Of a DNA stretch of 64,000 nucleotides, positions 1 to 8,146 are shown in pieces. The notes beneath the pieces are model-generated. The model made no database searches. It saw only the letters and a list, made by a program, of their open reading frames with translations, and was not told where the DNA came from. The position numbers and the translations under genes are program-made. Numbering within the stretch: the first letter of the stretch is position 1; each line of letters begins with the position of its first letter. Source of the stretch: Shouchella sp047238345 (GTDB lineage: Bacteria > Bacillota > Bacilli > Bacillales > Bacillaceae_D); assembly GCF_047238345.1 (NCBI RefSeq), contig NZ_JBDFMQ010000001.1, positions 2,108,001 through 2,172,000 of the forward strand, given 5' to 3'.

Positions 1-863
1 GTTTCAAAATTTGCCTTTTCTTTTACTTGTTGGACAAAGGCATGAAGCTTTTCTTCTTGATGACTCGCTTTTTCCACATAAGAACGATCTAGTACGCGTT
101 CACCTTTTTCAGCTCGAAGTCGATGCTCAGTCAATTGAATACCCGACGCTAGTACTTCACCAATTACAACTGTCGGCATTCTTTCCATTTCAGTCCAATG
201 GTTGTTGATACGAGCAATGGCACCTGGATTGCAAATATATTTTCCATCTCGCTCTTTAATTCCAAAGCCACTATGAAAGTGACCTGTAAATAATACATCC
301 GCAGTTGTCCCCAAAATATGATCAATCAACGTATGCGGAATTCCTTCTGGTAACGCTTTTTCAACAAGCATGCTGTGGGCAACATGAATGAGAAACGTTG
401 CGTCTGTTTGATTAACTGGATAGTAGTCGAGCTTTGGATCACGCTGGTCAAGATCATAGTGATATGGTTGACCAGATAACTGCACTCGAATGCCATCTTT
501 CTCAATAACTCGTGGTTGATCTGGATGAATAAGCGTCATGATGCCAAACGCGTCTAACAGCCCTAACATGGTTCGTGTGACCGTTGCGGGATTATGCCCA
601 AACGTATCGTGATTACCGGAAATCGCATAAATCGGGGCGTGCGCTTGCCGAAAAATTTGTGCAAATTGCCCCACTGTGCTCGGCGATAGATCAGGTCGAT
701 CAAACACATCACCTCCGTGAAGCAAAAAATCAACCTCGTGTTCATTTGCTAATGTTATAATTTGTTCGATTTTCGCTTTTATCGTATCCGGAAATTGATC
801 CAAACGATTTTTAGGCGTGGTTCCACGTATATGTGTATCTGTAAAATATAGAAATTTAATCAT
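1..863 (-). CDS. Metallophosphoesterase (SbcD/Mre11-like), 3' end cut by window
   Basis: Open frame from ATG at 863 to the window edge without a stop (287 codons visible). The translation shows the calcineurin-like phosphoesterase metal motifs in order: D-x-H at residues 9-11, GD at 51-52, GNHD at 83-86 and a later GHFH. This is the pattern of SbcD/Mre11-type nucleases and related phosphodiesterases, so a metal-dependent DNA or nucleotide phosphoesterase is likely. The substrate cannot be read from the sequence. A purine-rich AAAGGACAGGG lies upstream of the ATG. It follows recA on the same strand after a terminator. An sbcC-type partner, if present, would lie left of position 1. Confidence 0.8.
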   Translation of the reverse strand, partial: MIKFLYFTDTHIRGTTPKNRLDQFPDTIKAKIEQIITLANEHEVDFLLHGGDVFDRPDLSPSTVGQFAQIFRQAHAPIYAISGNHDTFGHNPATVTRTMLGLLDAFGIMTLIHPDQPRVIEKDGIRVQLSGQPYHYDLDQRDPKLDYYPVNQTDATFLIHVAHSMLVEKALPEGIPHTLIDHILGTTADVLFTGHFHSGFGIKERDGKYICNPGAIARINNHWTEMERMPTVVIGEVLASGIQLTEHRLRAEKGERVLDRSYVEKASHQEEKLHAFVQQVKEKANFE

Positions 864-924
864 TTCTATGCCCTGTCCTTTCATCGCTTCTTTCTCTTTT
901 AGTGTAAAGGATAAACACCTCTTT

Positions 925-962
925 TTAAAAGAAAAGACTTTCCTTGGAAGAGGAAAGTCTTT
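925..962 (-). terminator. Intrinsic terminator after recA
   Basis: An 11-bp perfect stem (AAAGACTTTCC / GGAAAGTCTTT, 933-943 with 952-962) with an 8-nt loop is followed on the minus strand by a T-rich run. It starts about ten bases after the recA stop codon. Confidence 0.85.
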
Positions 963-971
963 ATCAGCTTC

Positions 972-2021
972 TTATTTTAAATCTAGTGGAACATCCTCAA
1001 ATGATTCCTTGTCTTCTTCTTCCACTTTCACATCGCCATCAAGACCATGGCTATCGCGGATTTTCCGTTCAATTTCTAATGTGATTTCAGTGTTTTCTTT
1101 TAAAAATTGCTTCGAGTTTTCACGACCTTGGCCTAAACGATCTCCGTTATAGGAATACCATGCACCGCTCTTATCAACGATTTCCAAATCAGTCCCAATA
1201 TCAAGGATTGAGCCTTCTCGAGAAATCCCTTCCCCGTACATAATATCCACTTCTGCTAAACGGAACGGTGGCGCAACTTTGTTTTTAACGACTTTAATTT
1301 TCGTACGGTTTCCGACAATGTCGTTTCCTTGCTTCAACGCTTCCGCACGGCGAACTTCTAAACGAACAGATGAATAGAATTTAAGCGCTCGTCCACCTGG
1401 TGTTGTTTCTGGGTTCCCGAACATTACGCCGACTTTCTCACGGATTTGGTTAATGAAGACCGCCACGGTTTTTGATTTATTAATCGCACCAGATAGTTTT
1501 CTTAGCGCTTGAGACATGAGACGCGCTTGAAGACCGACGTGCGAATCGCCCATTTCCCCTTCAATTTCTGCTTTTGGAACAAGAGCAGCCACACTATCGA
1601 TTACAATCATATCCAGGGCTCCGCTTCGTACAAGTGCTTCTGCAATCTCTAATGCTTGTTCTCCTGTATCTGGTTGAGACAATAACAATTCATCAATGTT
1701 TACGCCAAGTTTGCCAGCATAGACCGGGTCCAATGCATGCTCAGCATCAATAAAGGCAGCTTGACCACCTTGACGCTGAACTTCTGCAATTGCATGAAGA
1801 GCAACAGTTGTTTTACCAGAAGATTCTGGACCGTAAACTTCAATGACTCTTCCTTTCGGATAGCCGCCTACACCTAACGCAATATCTAGTGCGAGCGCAC
1901 CACTGGAAACGGTTGAAACCCGCTGTTCTGCTTGTTCACCTAACTTCATTACTGAGCCTTTCCCAAATTGTTTCTCAATCTGGCGTAATGCCATATCTAG
2001 CGCTTGTTTACGATCACTCAT
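972..2021 (-). CDS. recA: RecA recombinase
   Basis: RecA forms ATP-dependent filaments on single-stranded DNA, drives homologous strand exchange and stimulates LexA self-cleavage. The 349-residue product starts MSDRKQALDMALRQIEKQFG, typical of Bacillus RecA, and has Walker A GPESSGKT at 64-71. The C-terminus is acidic, as usual. The frame is open 15 codons further upstream, but the ATG at 2021 is preceded by AAGGAG at good spacing and matches the family N-terminus, so I use it. The gene has its own promoter and a LexA box upstream and a terminator downstream, so it can be induced separately from cinA and the helicase gene before it. Confidence 0.97.
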   Translation of the reverse strand: MSDRKQALDMALRQIEKQFGKGSVMKLGEQAEQRVSTVSSGALALDIALGVGGYPKGRVIEVYGPESSGKTTVALHAIAEVQRQGGQAAFIDAEHALDPVYAGKLGVNIDELLLSQPDTGEQALEIAEALVRSGALDMIVIDSVAALVPKAEIEGEMGDSHVGLQARLMSQALRKLSGAINKSKTVAVFINQIREKVGVMFGNPETTPGGRALKFYSSVRLEVRRAEALKQGNDIVGNRTKIKVVKNKVAPPFRLAEVDIMYGEGISREGSILDIGTDLEIVDKSGAWYSYNGDRLGQGRENSKQFLKENTEITLEIERKIRDSHGLDGDVKVEEEDKESFEDVPLDLK

Positions 2022-2111
2022 TCTTCCATCTCCTTCATGTTCATCTTCATGTATTTGTTCAGACATACGACGTTCATGTCATGTTGATCCATTCGTTAAC
2101 TTTCTTGTTCT

Positions 2112-2140
2112 ATCATACCTCTTTTTCAGCCATTTGCCAA
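2112..2140 (-). promoter_or_regulatory. Sigma-A promoter of recA
   Basis: On the minus strand, TTGGCA (2135-2140) is followed after exactly 17 bases by TATGAT (2112-2117), close to the sigma-A consensus. It lies about 90 bases upstream of the recA ATG and just downstream of the LexA box and of the helicase terminator. Confidence 0.75.
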
Positions 2141-2149
2141 TAGGTTTTA

Positions 2150-2163
2150 CGAACATTTATTCG
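2150..2163. promoter_or_regulatory. LexA (DinR) SOS box upstream of recA
   Basis: CGAACATTTATTCG differs at one position from the Bacillus SOS palindrome CGAAC-N4-GTTCG. It lies 9 bases upstream of the -35 element of the recA promoter, a sensible place for LexA control. Identification rests on the known consensus; binding is inferred. Confidence 0.75.
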
Positions 2164-2175
2164 GTATTTTTAAAT

Positions 2176-2210
2176 AGAAAAAGACCGGGTTCTCGTTCCC
2201 GATCTTTTTG
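2176..2210 (-). terminator. Intrinsic terminator after the DEAD-box helicase gene
   Basis: The minus strand shows AAAGATCGGG, an 8-base loop and CCCGGTCTTT followed by T residues, immediately after the helicase stop at 2219. It separates cinA-helicase transcription from the recA promoter. Confidence 0.85.
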
Positions 2211-2218
2211 CTATGTTT

Positions 2219-3835
2219 TTATGAACGACGAGTAGCAGCCTGTGGGCGACGCTCTCGTTTTGGACGTGGTTTGGCAGGCTCAAGATTTACTCTTGCGCCG
2301 TTGATTCTTGAATAACGTAGTCCTTCGTAAGCAAAAGGTGCACTCTCTTCTGGTACATCCACAAAAGAAAAATTATCAAATATATCAATTCGACCAATTG
2401 TTTTTACAGGAATACCAATTAATCGGCTAATTTCTTCCCCTAAAATCTTCGGTGTTAAATTCACATTTCGACCAACATTAATAAAGAATCGAACCATGCC
2501 TTTTGCTCCACCGGTTTCTCCAAAGCTGTAGCCAGCGTCTTCTGTTGCTGTTTCAGTAGAGAACTTTAATTTAAGTAAAGCAGAGATAATTTCCTTTGGA
2601 TCTTCTTCATCTGCTAACATCTGATCTGCAAGAGGGCGGAACAACTCCATTTCTTTTCCACCAGTCTCAATCGTTTCTTTAATCAAGTTCTTCCAAGAGC
2701 TTTGTTGCTTTTCAACGACATCTTCAATCGTTGGTACTTCTTGAGAAGGAACATGCATTTTAATTTCTTTTTCAATAGAACGTAAGTGTTTCATCTCCCG
2801 TGGCGTGACAAGGGTAATGGCAACGCCGGTACGCCCCGCACGCCCTGTACGACCTATACGGTGCACGTAACTTTCTGGATCTTGTGGAATATCAAAGTTA
2901 ATTACGTGACTAACATTTTCCACATCAATTCCTCTAGCCGCTACATCTGTTGCAATTAAAAACTCAATTGAAGCATCACGGAATTTTTTCATGACAACAT
3001 CACGCTGTGACTGCGTTAAATCACCGTGGAGTCCATCAGCTAAGTAGCCTCTTGCTTGTAACGCTTCTGTTAGCTCAGCCACACCTTTTTTCGTTCGACA
3101 AAATAAAATCCCAAGCTCCACATCGTCGCTATCAATAATGCGACAAAGAGAATCGACTTTATTTCGCTCTAACACTTTGTAATAAACCTGGTCTATGGAA
3201 GGTGCCGTCACTTCGCCTTTATTAATTGTCACCGTTGCAGGGTTGTTCATATATTTGCGTGAAAGTTTACGAATTGCAGGTGGCATTGTTGCCGAGAATA
3301 AAAGCGTTTGTCTAACGTCATTCACTTCTTTTAAAATCGATTCAATATCATCAACAAACCCCATATCGAGCATTTCATCTGCTTCATCAAGCACAACCGT
3401 GTGTACAGACTGTAGTTTTAACGTACCGCGACGAAGATGATCCAGCATTCTGCCTGGTGTACCGATAACAACTTGAACACCTTGCTTTAAGGCTTTAATT
3501 TGATGCCCAATAGATTGACCGCCGTAAATTGGTAACGTACGGATATTCTTGTGAGTGGATAGTTTTTGTAGCTCACCAGAAACTTGAATCGCAAGCTCTC
3601 TAGTCGGCGTTAAAATAAGTGCTTGAATGGCACGATCGTTTGTAACTTTATCAACAACAGGAATTCCAAAAGCTGCGGTTTTCCCTGTTCCTGTTTGCGC
3701 TTGGCCAATGACGTCTCCACCAGTCAAAATCGCCGGAATGGCTTTTTCCTGAATCGGAGATGGCTCCTCAAAGCCCATATCCTGAATTGCTTTTTTTACT
3801 TGATCTGAGATCTCGAAGTCTGAAAAAAATGTCAT
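2219..3835 (-). CDS. DEAD-box RNA helicase with DbpA-type RNA-binding domain
   Basis: ATP-dependent RNA helicase, 538 residues. Core motifs appear in order: Q-motif region (SPIQ), AQTGTGKT 46-53, PTRELA near 77, DEAD 150-153, SAT 181-183 and HRIGRTGR near 325. The C-terminal roughly 80 residues before a basic tail (MVRFFINVGR onward) resemble the DbpA/YxiN/CsdA RNA-binding domain, suggesting a role in ribosome assembly or structured-RNA remodelling. The ATG overlaps the cinA stop by four bases (ATGA), so translation is probably coupled. In B. subtilis cinA is followed directly by recA, so this gene is an addition at the locus. Whether it corresponds to CshA or DeaD cannot be settled here, so no symbol is given. 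Confidence 0.93.
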   Translation of the reverse strand: MTFFSDFEISDQVKKAIQDMGFEEPSPIQEKAIPAILTGGDVIGQAQTGTGKTAAFGIPVVDKVTNDRAIQALILTPTRELAIQVSGELQKLSTHKNIRTLPIYGGQSIGHQIKALKQGVQVVIGTPGRMLDHLRRGTLKLQSVHTVVLDEADEMLDMGFVDDIESILKEVNDVRQTLLFSATMPPAIRKLSRKYMNNPATVTINKGEVTAPSIDQVYYKVLERNKVDSLCRIIDSDDVELGILFCRTKKGVAELTEALQARGYLADGLHGDLTQSQRDVVMKKFRDASIEFLIATDVAARGIDVENVSHVINFDIPQDPESYVHRIGRTGRAGRTGVAITLVTPREMKHLRSIEKEIKMHVPSQEVPTIEDVVEKQQSSWKNLIKETIETGGKEMELFRPLADQMLADEEDPKEIISALLKLKFSTETATEDAGYSFGETGGAKGMVRFFINVGRNVNLTPKILGEEISRLIGIPVKTIGRIDIFDNFSFVDVPEESAPFAYEGLRYSRINGARVNLEPAKPRPKRERRPQAATRRS

Positions 3836-5085
3836 CTACTACCATTTCTCCTTTTTAATTCGTCCAACAAATAGAAAAATCCGTATTTCACTGCTCGGGT
3901 ACGAACAGCGTTTCTGCCCCCAGATAATGAAAGCTTAATCGCTCGCACCTCTTGTCCAGGCATAGCTAACCCAACTATAACGGTACCTGGTTCCAAGCCC
4001 TCTTGTGTGTCTGGACCAGCTACTCCAGTAAACGAAATCGCAATGTCTGACTGCAAATGCCTTTGTACGCCAGTTGCCATTTCAATCGCGCAAGCTTCAC
4101 TAACCGCGCCTTTTTCCTTTAATGTTTGCGGTGAAACAGAAAGTAATGCTTGTTTTGCATCATTTGTATATGCCGTAATACTTCCTTTCAAAATAGCGGA
4201 AGCATTAGGTAATGCAATCAACTCACTCGAAAATAAACCGCCGGTCAAGCTTTCTGCACTTGCCAGTGTAAGCTGTTGCTCATGTAAGTACCTAGACACT
4301 TCTTTTACGAGGGTAGTCTCATCATAGCCATATAAATACGTTCCTACCCGTGCCATGATAAGGGATTCTGTTTCATCTAGCAAACGCTTGATTTCAGCTT
4401 GATTATCATGCTTCACAGTAAGACGTAATTTCACTTCTCCATCACTTGCCAAAGGTGCAATTGTTGGGTTTACTTGGTTTTCAATTAAGTCTTCTAAATC
4501 CGTCTCAAGCTGCGATTCTCCAATGCCAAAAAAGTGAAGGACTCTGGAAGTAATCGATGTTTTTTCATTTGTACCTAATAAAAGAGGCAAAAGTTCATTT
4601 TCAAACATCGGTTTCATCTCACTCGGTGGTCCAGGTAGCAGAACGATCCGTTTGTTATTCGTTAATTCGACCACCATACCTGGTGCCATGCCATAACGAT
4701 TTGCGAGTACATGTGAACCTTCAATGACATACGCTTGCTTTTTATTATTCGGTGTCATCGTTCGATTGTGTCGCTTAAAATAAGCTTCAATATGGGCTAA
4801 CGCTTCCTCATCGTACACAAGTTGTCGCTCACAAAACTTTGCGACAGTATCCTTAGTCAAATCGTCTTTTGTAGGTCCTAACCCACCTGTAAGGATGATT
4901 AAATCCGCACGGTGAAAGCCATCACTAATGGTTTTATACAGCCGATCCGCATTATCGCCAACAACGGAATGAGCATAAACATCAACACCTACACTTGCTA
5001 ACTGCTTCGAAATATACTGCCCGTTTGTATTCGCAATTTGCCCGAGCAATAATTCTGAACCAACGGCAATAATTTCTGCATTCAT
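3832..5085 (-). CDS. cinA: CinA family protein (competence/damage-inducible; NMN deamidase type)
   Basis: 417 residues, the usual full length. The N-terminal half is the molybdopterin-binding-like COG1058 domain (MNAEIIAVGSELLLGQIANT, then ILTGGLGPTKDDLTKD near 65-80). The C-terminal half is the CinA domain (SAESLTGGLFSSEL and ISFTGVAGPD). CinA C-terminal domains deamidate nicotinamide mononucleotide in pyridine nucleotide recycling, and the N-terminal domain is linked to ADP-ribose hydrolysis. In streptococci CinA works with RecA in transformation. It lies 11 bases after pgsA and overlaps the helicase gene by 4 bases. Confidence 0.95.
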   Translation of the reverse strand: MNAEIIAVGSELLLGQIANTNGQYISKQLASVGVDVYAHSVVGDNADRLYKTISDGFHRADLIILTGGLGPTKDDLTKDTVAKFCERQLVYDEEALAHIEAYFKRHNRTMTPNNKKQAYVIEGSHVLANRYGMAPGMVVELTNNKRIVLLPGPPSEMKPMFENELLPLLLGTNEKTSITSRVLHFFGIGESQLETDLEDLIENQVNPTIAPLASDGEVKLRLTVKHDNQAEIKRLLDETESLIMARVGTYLYGYDETTLVKEVSRYLHEQQLTLASAESLTGGLFSSELIALPNASAILKGSITAYTNDAKQALLSVSPQTLKEKGAVSEACAIEMATGVQRHLQSDIAISFTGVAGPDTQEGLEPGTVIVGLAMPGQEVRAIKLSLSGGRNAVRTRAVKYGFFYLLDELKRRNGSR

Positions 5086-5096
5086 AGGATCAACCC

Positions 5097-5675
5097 CTAT
5101 ACTGACTTTAAAATAATATGTTTGTTTTTCATAAAGTAATCAACACCAGACCAAATCGTTAGAATGGCCGCGATATACAACATCAAATCAGCGAAAGGAA
5201 ATGACAACGCTGTAAAAGGAATATTATGTAGTAACGTTGCAATGATCGCAATCATTTGTGTCAGTGTTTTCCATTTCCCTAAATTACTTGCTGCAATCAC
5301 GTCTCCTTCAGCAGCTGCCACTAAACGTATTCCCGTCACAATAAATTCACGGCTAATAATCACAATGGCAATCCAAGCTGGAATTAATTGAACTTCTACA
5401 AGACCAATTAATGCAGCCGTTACAAGCAATTTATCAGCTAGAGGATCAATAAATTTACCAAAGCTTGTAATGAGATTGAACTTACGGGCATAATAGCCAT
5501 CTAACCAGTCTGTGCCGGCAGCAATGATAAAAATAAATGCCGCAATTAAAAGAGACACAGAAATTGTTTCATTTAAAAGCTCTACCTCTCCTAAGGGTAA
5601 ATCGACGAGCAAAAACAGCATGAAAATAGGAATTAAACAAATGCGCGCGATTGTAATCTTGTTAGGTAAATTCAA
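5097..5675 (-). CDS. pgsA: Phosphatidylglycerophosphate synthase
   Basis: Transfers a phosphatidyl group from CDP-diacylglycerol to glycerol-3-phosphate, the committed step to phosphatidylglycerol. It is an integral membrane protein of 192 residues with several hydrophobic segments. The CDP-alcohol phosphotransferase signature D-x2-DG-x2-AR-x8-G-x3-D-x3-D is intact (DWLDGYYAR through FIDPLADK). The start codon is TTG at 5675, preceded by a GAAGGGA ribosome site; no ATG is better placed. An extended -10 promoter and the ymfM terminator lie upstream, so it probably heads its own unit with cinA. Confidence 0.95.
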   Translation of the reverse strand: MNLPNKITIARICLIPIFMLFLLVDLPLGEVELLNETISVSLLIAAFIFIIAAGTDWLDGYYARKFNLITSFGKFIDPLADKLLVTAALIGLVEVQLIPAWIAIVIISREFIVTGIRLVAAAEGDVIAASNLGKWKTLTQMIAIIATLLHNIPFTALSFPFADLMLYIAAILTIWSGVDYFMKNKHIILKSV

Positions 5676-5717
5676 ATTCTTCCCTTCTTTCCAACTACGA
5701 TAAGCGAATCCTTATAT

Positions 5718-5747
5718 ATTGTAACACAGTCAAAGCCTTACTGAAAA
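5718..5747 (-). promoter_or_regulatory. Possible extended -10 promoter for pgsA
   Basis: The minus strand carries TGTTACAAT (extended -10, TACAAT at 5718-5723) with a weak TTTTCA at 5742-5747, spacing 18. It lies between the ymfM terminator and the pgsA start. The rest of the 299-base gap (5676-5974) shows only the terminator. Confidence 0.45.
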
Positions 5748-5886
5748 AATCGAGCTCAAAAAAGAAATGATGTTTTGTTTTTTTATGTAAACATGTGAAA
5801 CCATTGTAACGGTGCTTTAATTGAGTTAGAGGTCTCCTTAAGCGCGCTTAACGTAGAACCGTTTGCTTTAGTTTTCGTGTTTGGAG

Positions 5887-5935
5887 CAAAAAAACCCTCC
5901 TACGTTTTCACTTTTTCGTGTCTACGTGGGAGGGG
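5887..5935 (-). terminator. Intrinsic terminator after ymfM
   Basis: The minus strand has CCCTCC-C-ACG pairing with CGT-A-GGAGGG, a smaller CAC/GTG inner pairing, and then seven T residues. It lies 40 bases downstream of the ymfM stop. Confidence 0.8.
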
Positions 5936-5974
5936 CATCATAAATGGTCCAACCTAAAGAAGAACCTTTAAGTC

Positions 5975-6880
5975 TTATTCACTTTCGTCATCAAGCAACA
6001 CTTCAATGACTTGAACACTCGTTGTATCTAAAAGCTCAATTTCAAGGTCATTGACAGAAAATGTATCTACTTCCGCCCCAAAGCCAATTCGAACGTAAAG
6101 GGAGTCTAATTCCGATACATCAGGATTAAAGGTTTCCCCGAATGGTGGGTAGTTTTGTTCTACTGTACCAGTATCTTCGCTTTCACGTACTTCAACGTAG
6201 GTGCCCTCGCCATTCATCTCAATGACAAGCGATTCAAACGAATCGGCATTCGCGAGCGTGTACGTTTGCGTCGTATCTCCTTCGTCTTCTAGCACGAGCT
6301 CAGGCTCAACGTCTTCTTCTTCAGTCGCTTCATTGTTTTCATCTTCGTCTGTACCTTCGTCATTGTCAGTACCTTCATCTGGACTTGCTTCATCCTCTTC
6401 TTCCTCATCAGGTGATGGTCCATCGTAGGTTGAGCCTTCTTGTGGCTCGTCTACCGACTCATCGTTGTTACTTCCAAAATCAAGGTTCCACACAAAATAG
6501 ACAATCGTCCCAATCACAAGCAAAATTAAAATTGGTACAAGTATTGTACTTATAGGACGCCCCCCATTTTTGGATGGGCTGCTGCTTGCCTTAGCTGGCT
6601 TCGTTCGTTCAGCACGTGAAGGTAAATCAACCGTCTCACTTTGAGTACTTGGTAATTCATTTTTATACGTGTGAAGGACTTCTTCCGCATTTAAGCCAAT
6701 CGCTTCAGCATATGTTTTCACGAAAGCGCGAGCATAAAAAATTCCTGGAAGGGTATCAAAATTCCCTTCTTCAATTGCGACTAAATAGCGCTTTTGAATT
6801 TTCGTTGTTCGCTGCAAATCATCAAGAGACATTTCTTTTTCTTCACGTTTCTCTTTTAAATAATTTCCTAGTTCTGACAT
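5975..6880 (-). CDS. ymfM: RodZ-like cell-shape protein (YmfM)
   Basis: 301 residues. Residues 1-75 form a RodZ/Xre-type helix-turn-helix (LGNYLKEKREEKEMSLDDLQ). A basic linker leads to one transmembrane segment near 110-133, then an extracytoplasmic part of about 70 extremely acidic residues (Asp/Glu/Ser/Thr, about 139-208) and a C-terminal beta domain of the RodZ C-terminal (DUF4115) kind. RodZ links MreB filaments to the elongation machinery. The bitopic layout fits. The acidic linker is unusually long and charged, a common trend for surface segments in alkaliphiles. It lies 21 bases after ymfK. Confidence 0.9.
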   Translation of the reverse strand: MSELGNYLKEKREEKEMSLDDLQRTTKIQKRYLVAIEEGNFDTLPGIFYARAFVKTYAEAIGLNAEEVLHTYKNELPSTQSETVDLPSRAERTKPAKASSSPSKNGGRPISTILVPILILLVIGTIVYFVWNLDFGSNNDESVDEPQEGSTYDGPSPDEEEEDEASPDEGTDNDEGTDEDENNEATEEEDVEPELVLEDEGDTTQTYTLANADSFESLVIEMNGEGTYVEVRESEDTGTVEQNYPPFGETFNPDVSELDSLYVRIGFGAEVDTFSVNDLEIELLDTTSVQVIEVLLDDESE

Positions 6881-6901
6881 CTTTACACCTACCTAAAAAC
6901 G

Positions 6902-7669
6902 TTAACTAATATCAAATGAAGAAAAACCTGGTTCAACTACATCATAGGTGATTTCTTCATTATCATCGTTACGTAATTCAATGATACAGTCAAAGTCTTC
7001 AAGTTCATACTCTGTCTCGCGAATAAAAATATCCGGATGCTCCACCACTTTTACAGCCGGTAGGCGCATAATATCATCTACAAGTAAACGATGTTTTTCC
7101 GTTGCTCGCATGGTTGAGACAATCCCATCAATTATGAAAATATTGTCTCCATCCATTTCATCTTCAGCTAGCTGGCTTCGCACGGTTTGCCTAAGCAGCG
7201 TCGAGGAAATAAAGGACCAACGCTTATTGGCACATACACTTGCTGCTACAACTGATTCCGTCTTTCCTACCCTTGGCATTCCACGAATTCCAATTAAGTA
7301 GTGCTCGTCTCGCTTCATCATCTCTGCCATAAAATCAACAAGGAGACCTAATTCCCGGCGAATAAAGCGAAACGTTTTCTTTTCGGTTACATTCCGTTCA
7401 ATATAGCGTCCGTGTCGAATCGCTAATCGATCTCGCACGCGCGGCTCACGAAACTTTGTTACCGTTACGCTGCCAATCGTATGTAAGATTGCTTTAAATC
7501 GTTTTACATTGTCATCATCAGAACTTCGAAGTAACATGCCTCTTCGTGTATCATCAATGCCGTTAATCGTTACAATGTTGATTGAAAGCATACCAAGAAG
7601 AGAAGAAATATCTCCAAGAATTCCTGGCCGGTTTTCATGTAGTTGGTACTCAAAATACCATTCTTTCAC
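6902..7669 (-). CDS. ymfK: YmfK family protein (DUF3388)
   Basis: 255 residues from GTG at 7669. The product begins VKEWYFEYQLHENRPGILGDISSLLGML, an ACT-like start typical of YmfK homologues. The frame stays open to 7828, but the GTG is preceded by AAAGGGAG at about 7 bases and the extra N-terminus would run into the ymfJ terminator. The middle contains GIRGMPRVGKTESVVAAS, which looks like a nucleotide-binding P-loop (GxPRVGKT). The function is unknown. Conserved synteny with ymfM and pgsA suggests an envelope or sporulation-period role, but that is inference. Confidence 0.85.
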   Translation of the reverse strand: MKEWYFEYQLHENRPGILGDISSLLGMLSINIVTINGIDDTRRGMLLRSSDDDNVKRFKAILHTIGSVTVTKFREPRVRDRLAIRHGRYIERNVTEKKTFRFIRRELGLLVDFMAEMMKRDEHYLIGIRGMPRVGKTESVVAASVCANKRWSFISSTLLRQTVRSQLAEDEMDGDNIFIIDGIVSTMRATEKHRLLVDDIMRLPAVKVVEHPDIFIRETEYELEDFDCIIELRNDDNEEITYDVVEPGFSSFDIS

Positions 7670-7784
7670 CGTGCCACTCCCTTTCTCTAAAAAATTGACA
7701 AATAAAGCTAATCTTCTTGGCTTTAATGATATAGGATTCACTTTTAAAAGAAAAGCTTTTTCCATTAGAAAACATAAAACTACA

Positions 7785-7822
7785 AAAAGAAAAACCGCTT
7801 GTTCGTGTTTACGAACAAGCAG
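7785..7822 (-). terminator. Intrinsic terminator after ymfJ
   Basis: A 9-bp perfect stem (GCTTGTTCG / CGAACAAGC, 6-base loop), extended by flanking pairs and followed by TTTTTCTTTTTG on the minus strand. It starts just after the ymfJ stop, so ymfK-ymfM need read-through or their own promoter. I find no convincing promoter in 7670-7785. Confidence 0.85.
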
Positions 7823-7828
7823 TTCCAC

Positions 7829-8077
7829 TTATTTATGACCGACTAGTTTCACCATCATGTTTGCAATGGCATGTTGCTCTTTCTCATCAGCCACTTTCCA
7901 AAGCTCAGCAAGTACACGCTCTTGCTCGTTTTTAGGCTCAACTTGCTCCGCTAGATACTCACCGACTTGGTAAGCAACATCGCTCACAATGTTCTCGTTC
8001 ATTCCTTCGTGTGAAGCTTGCTCAAGACGATCTCCTAAAAATTCTTTCCAATGATCCCAGTTATCTAATACAGACAT
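7829..8077 (-). CDS. ymfJ: YmfJ family protein (DUF3243)
   Basis: 82 residues, soluble and acidic (MSVLDNWDHWKEFLGDRLEQ). This matches the small DUF3243 family found beside ymfI in Bacillaceae. Expression in the forespore is reported for the B. subtilis gene, but the molecular role is unknown. ATG with an AGGAGGG site upstream. A strong terminator follows directly. Confidence 0.85.
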   Translation of the reverse strand: MSVLDNWDHWKEFLGDRLEQASHEGMNENIVSDVAYQVGEYLAEQVEPKNEQERVLAELWKVADEKEQHAIANMMVKLVGHK

Positions 8078-8146
8078 GCGAATCCCTCCTCTAAGTTTTA
8101 AAAAAGATTCACACCTAGTATGCCTTGCTTATAATCAATTATACAT

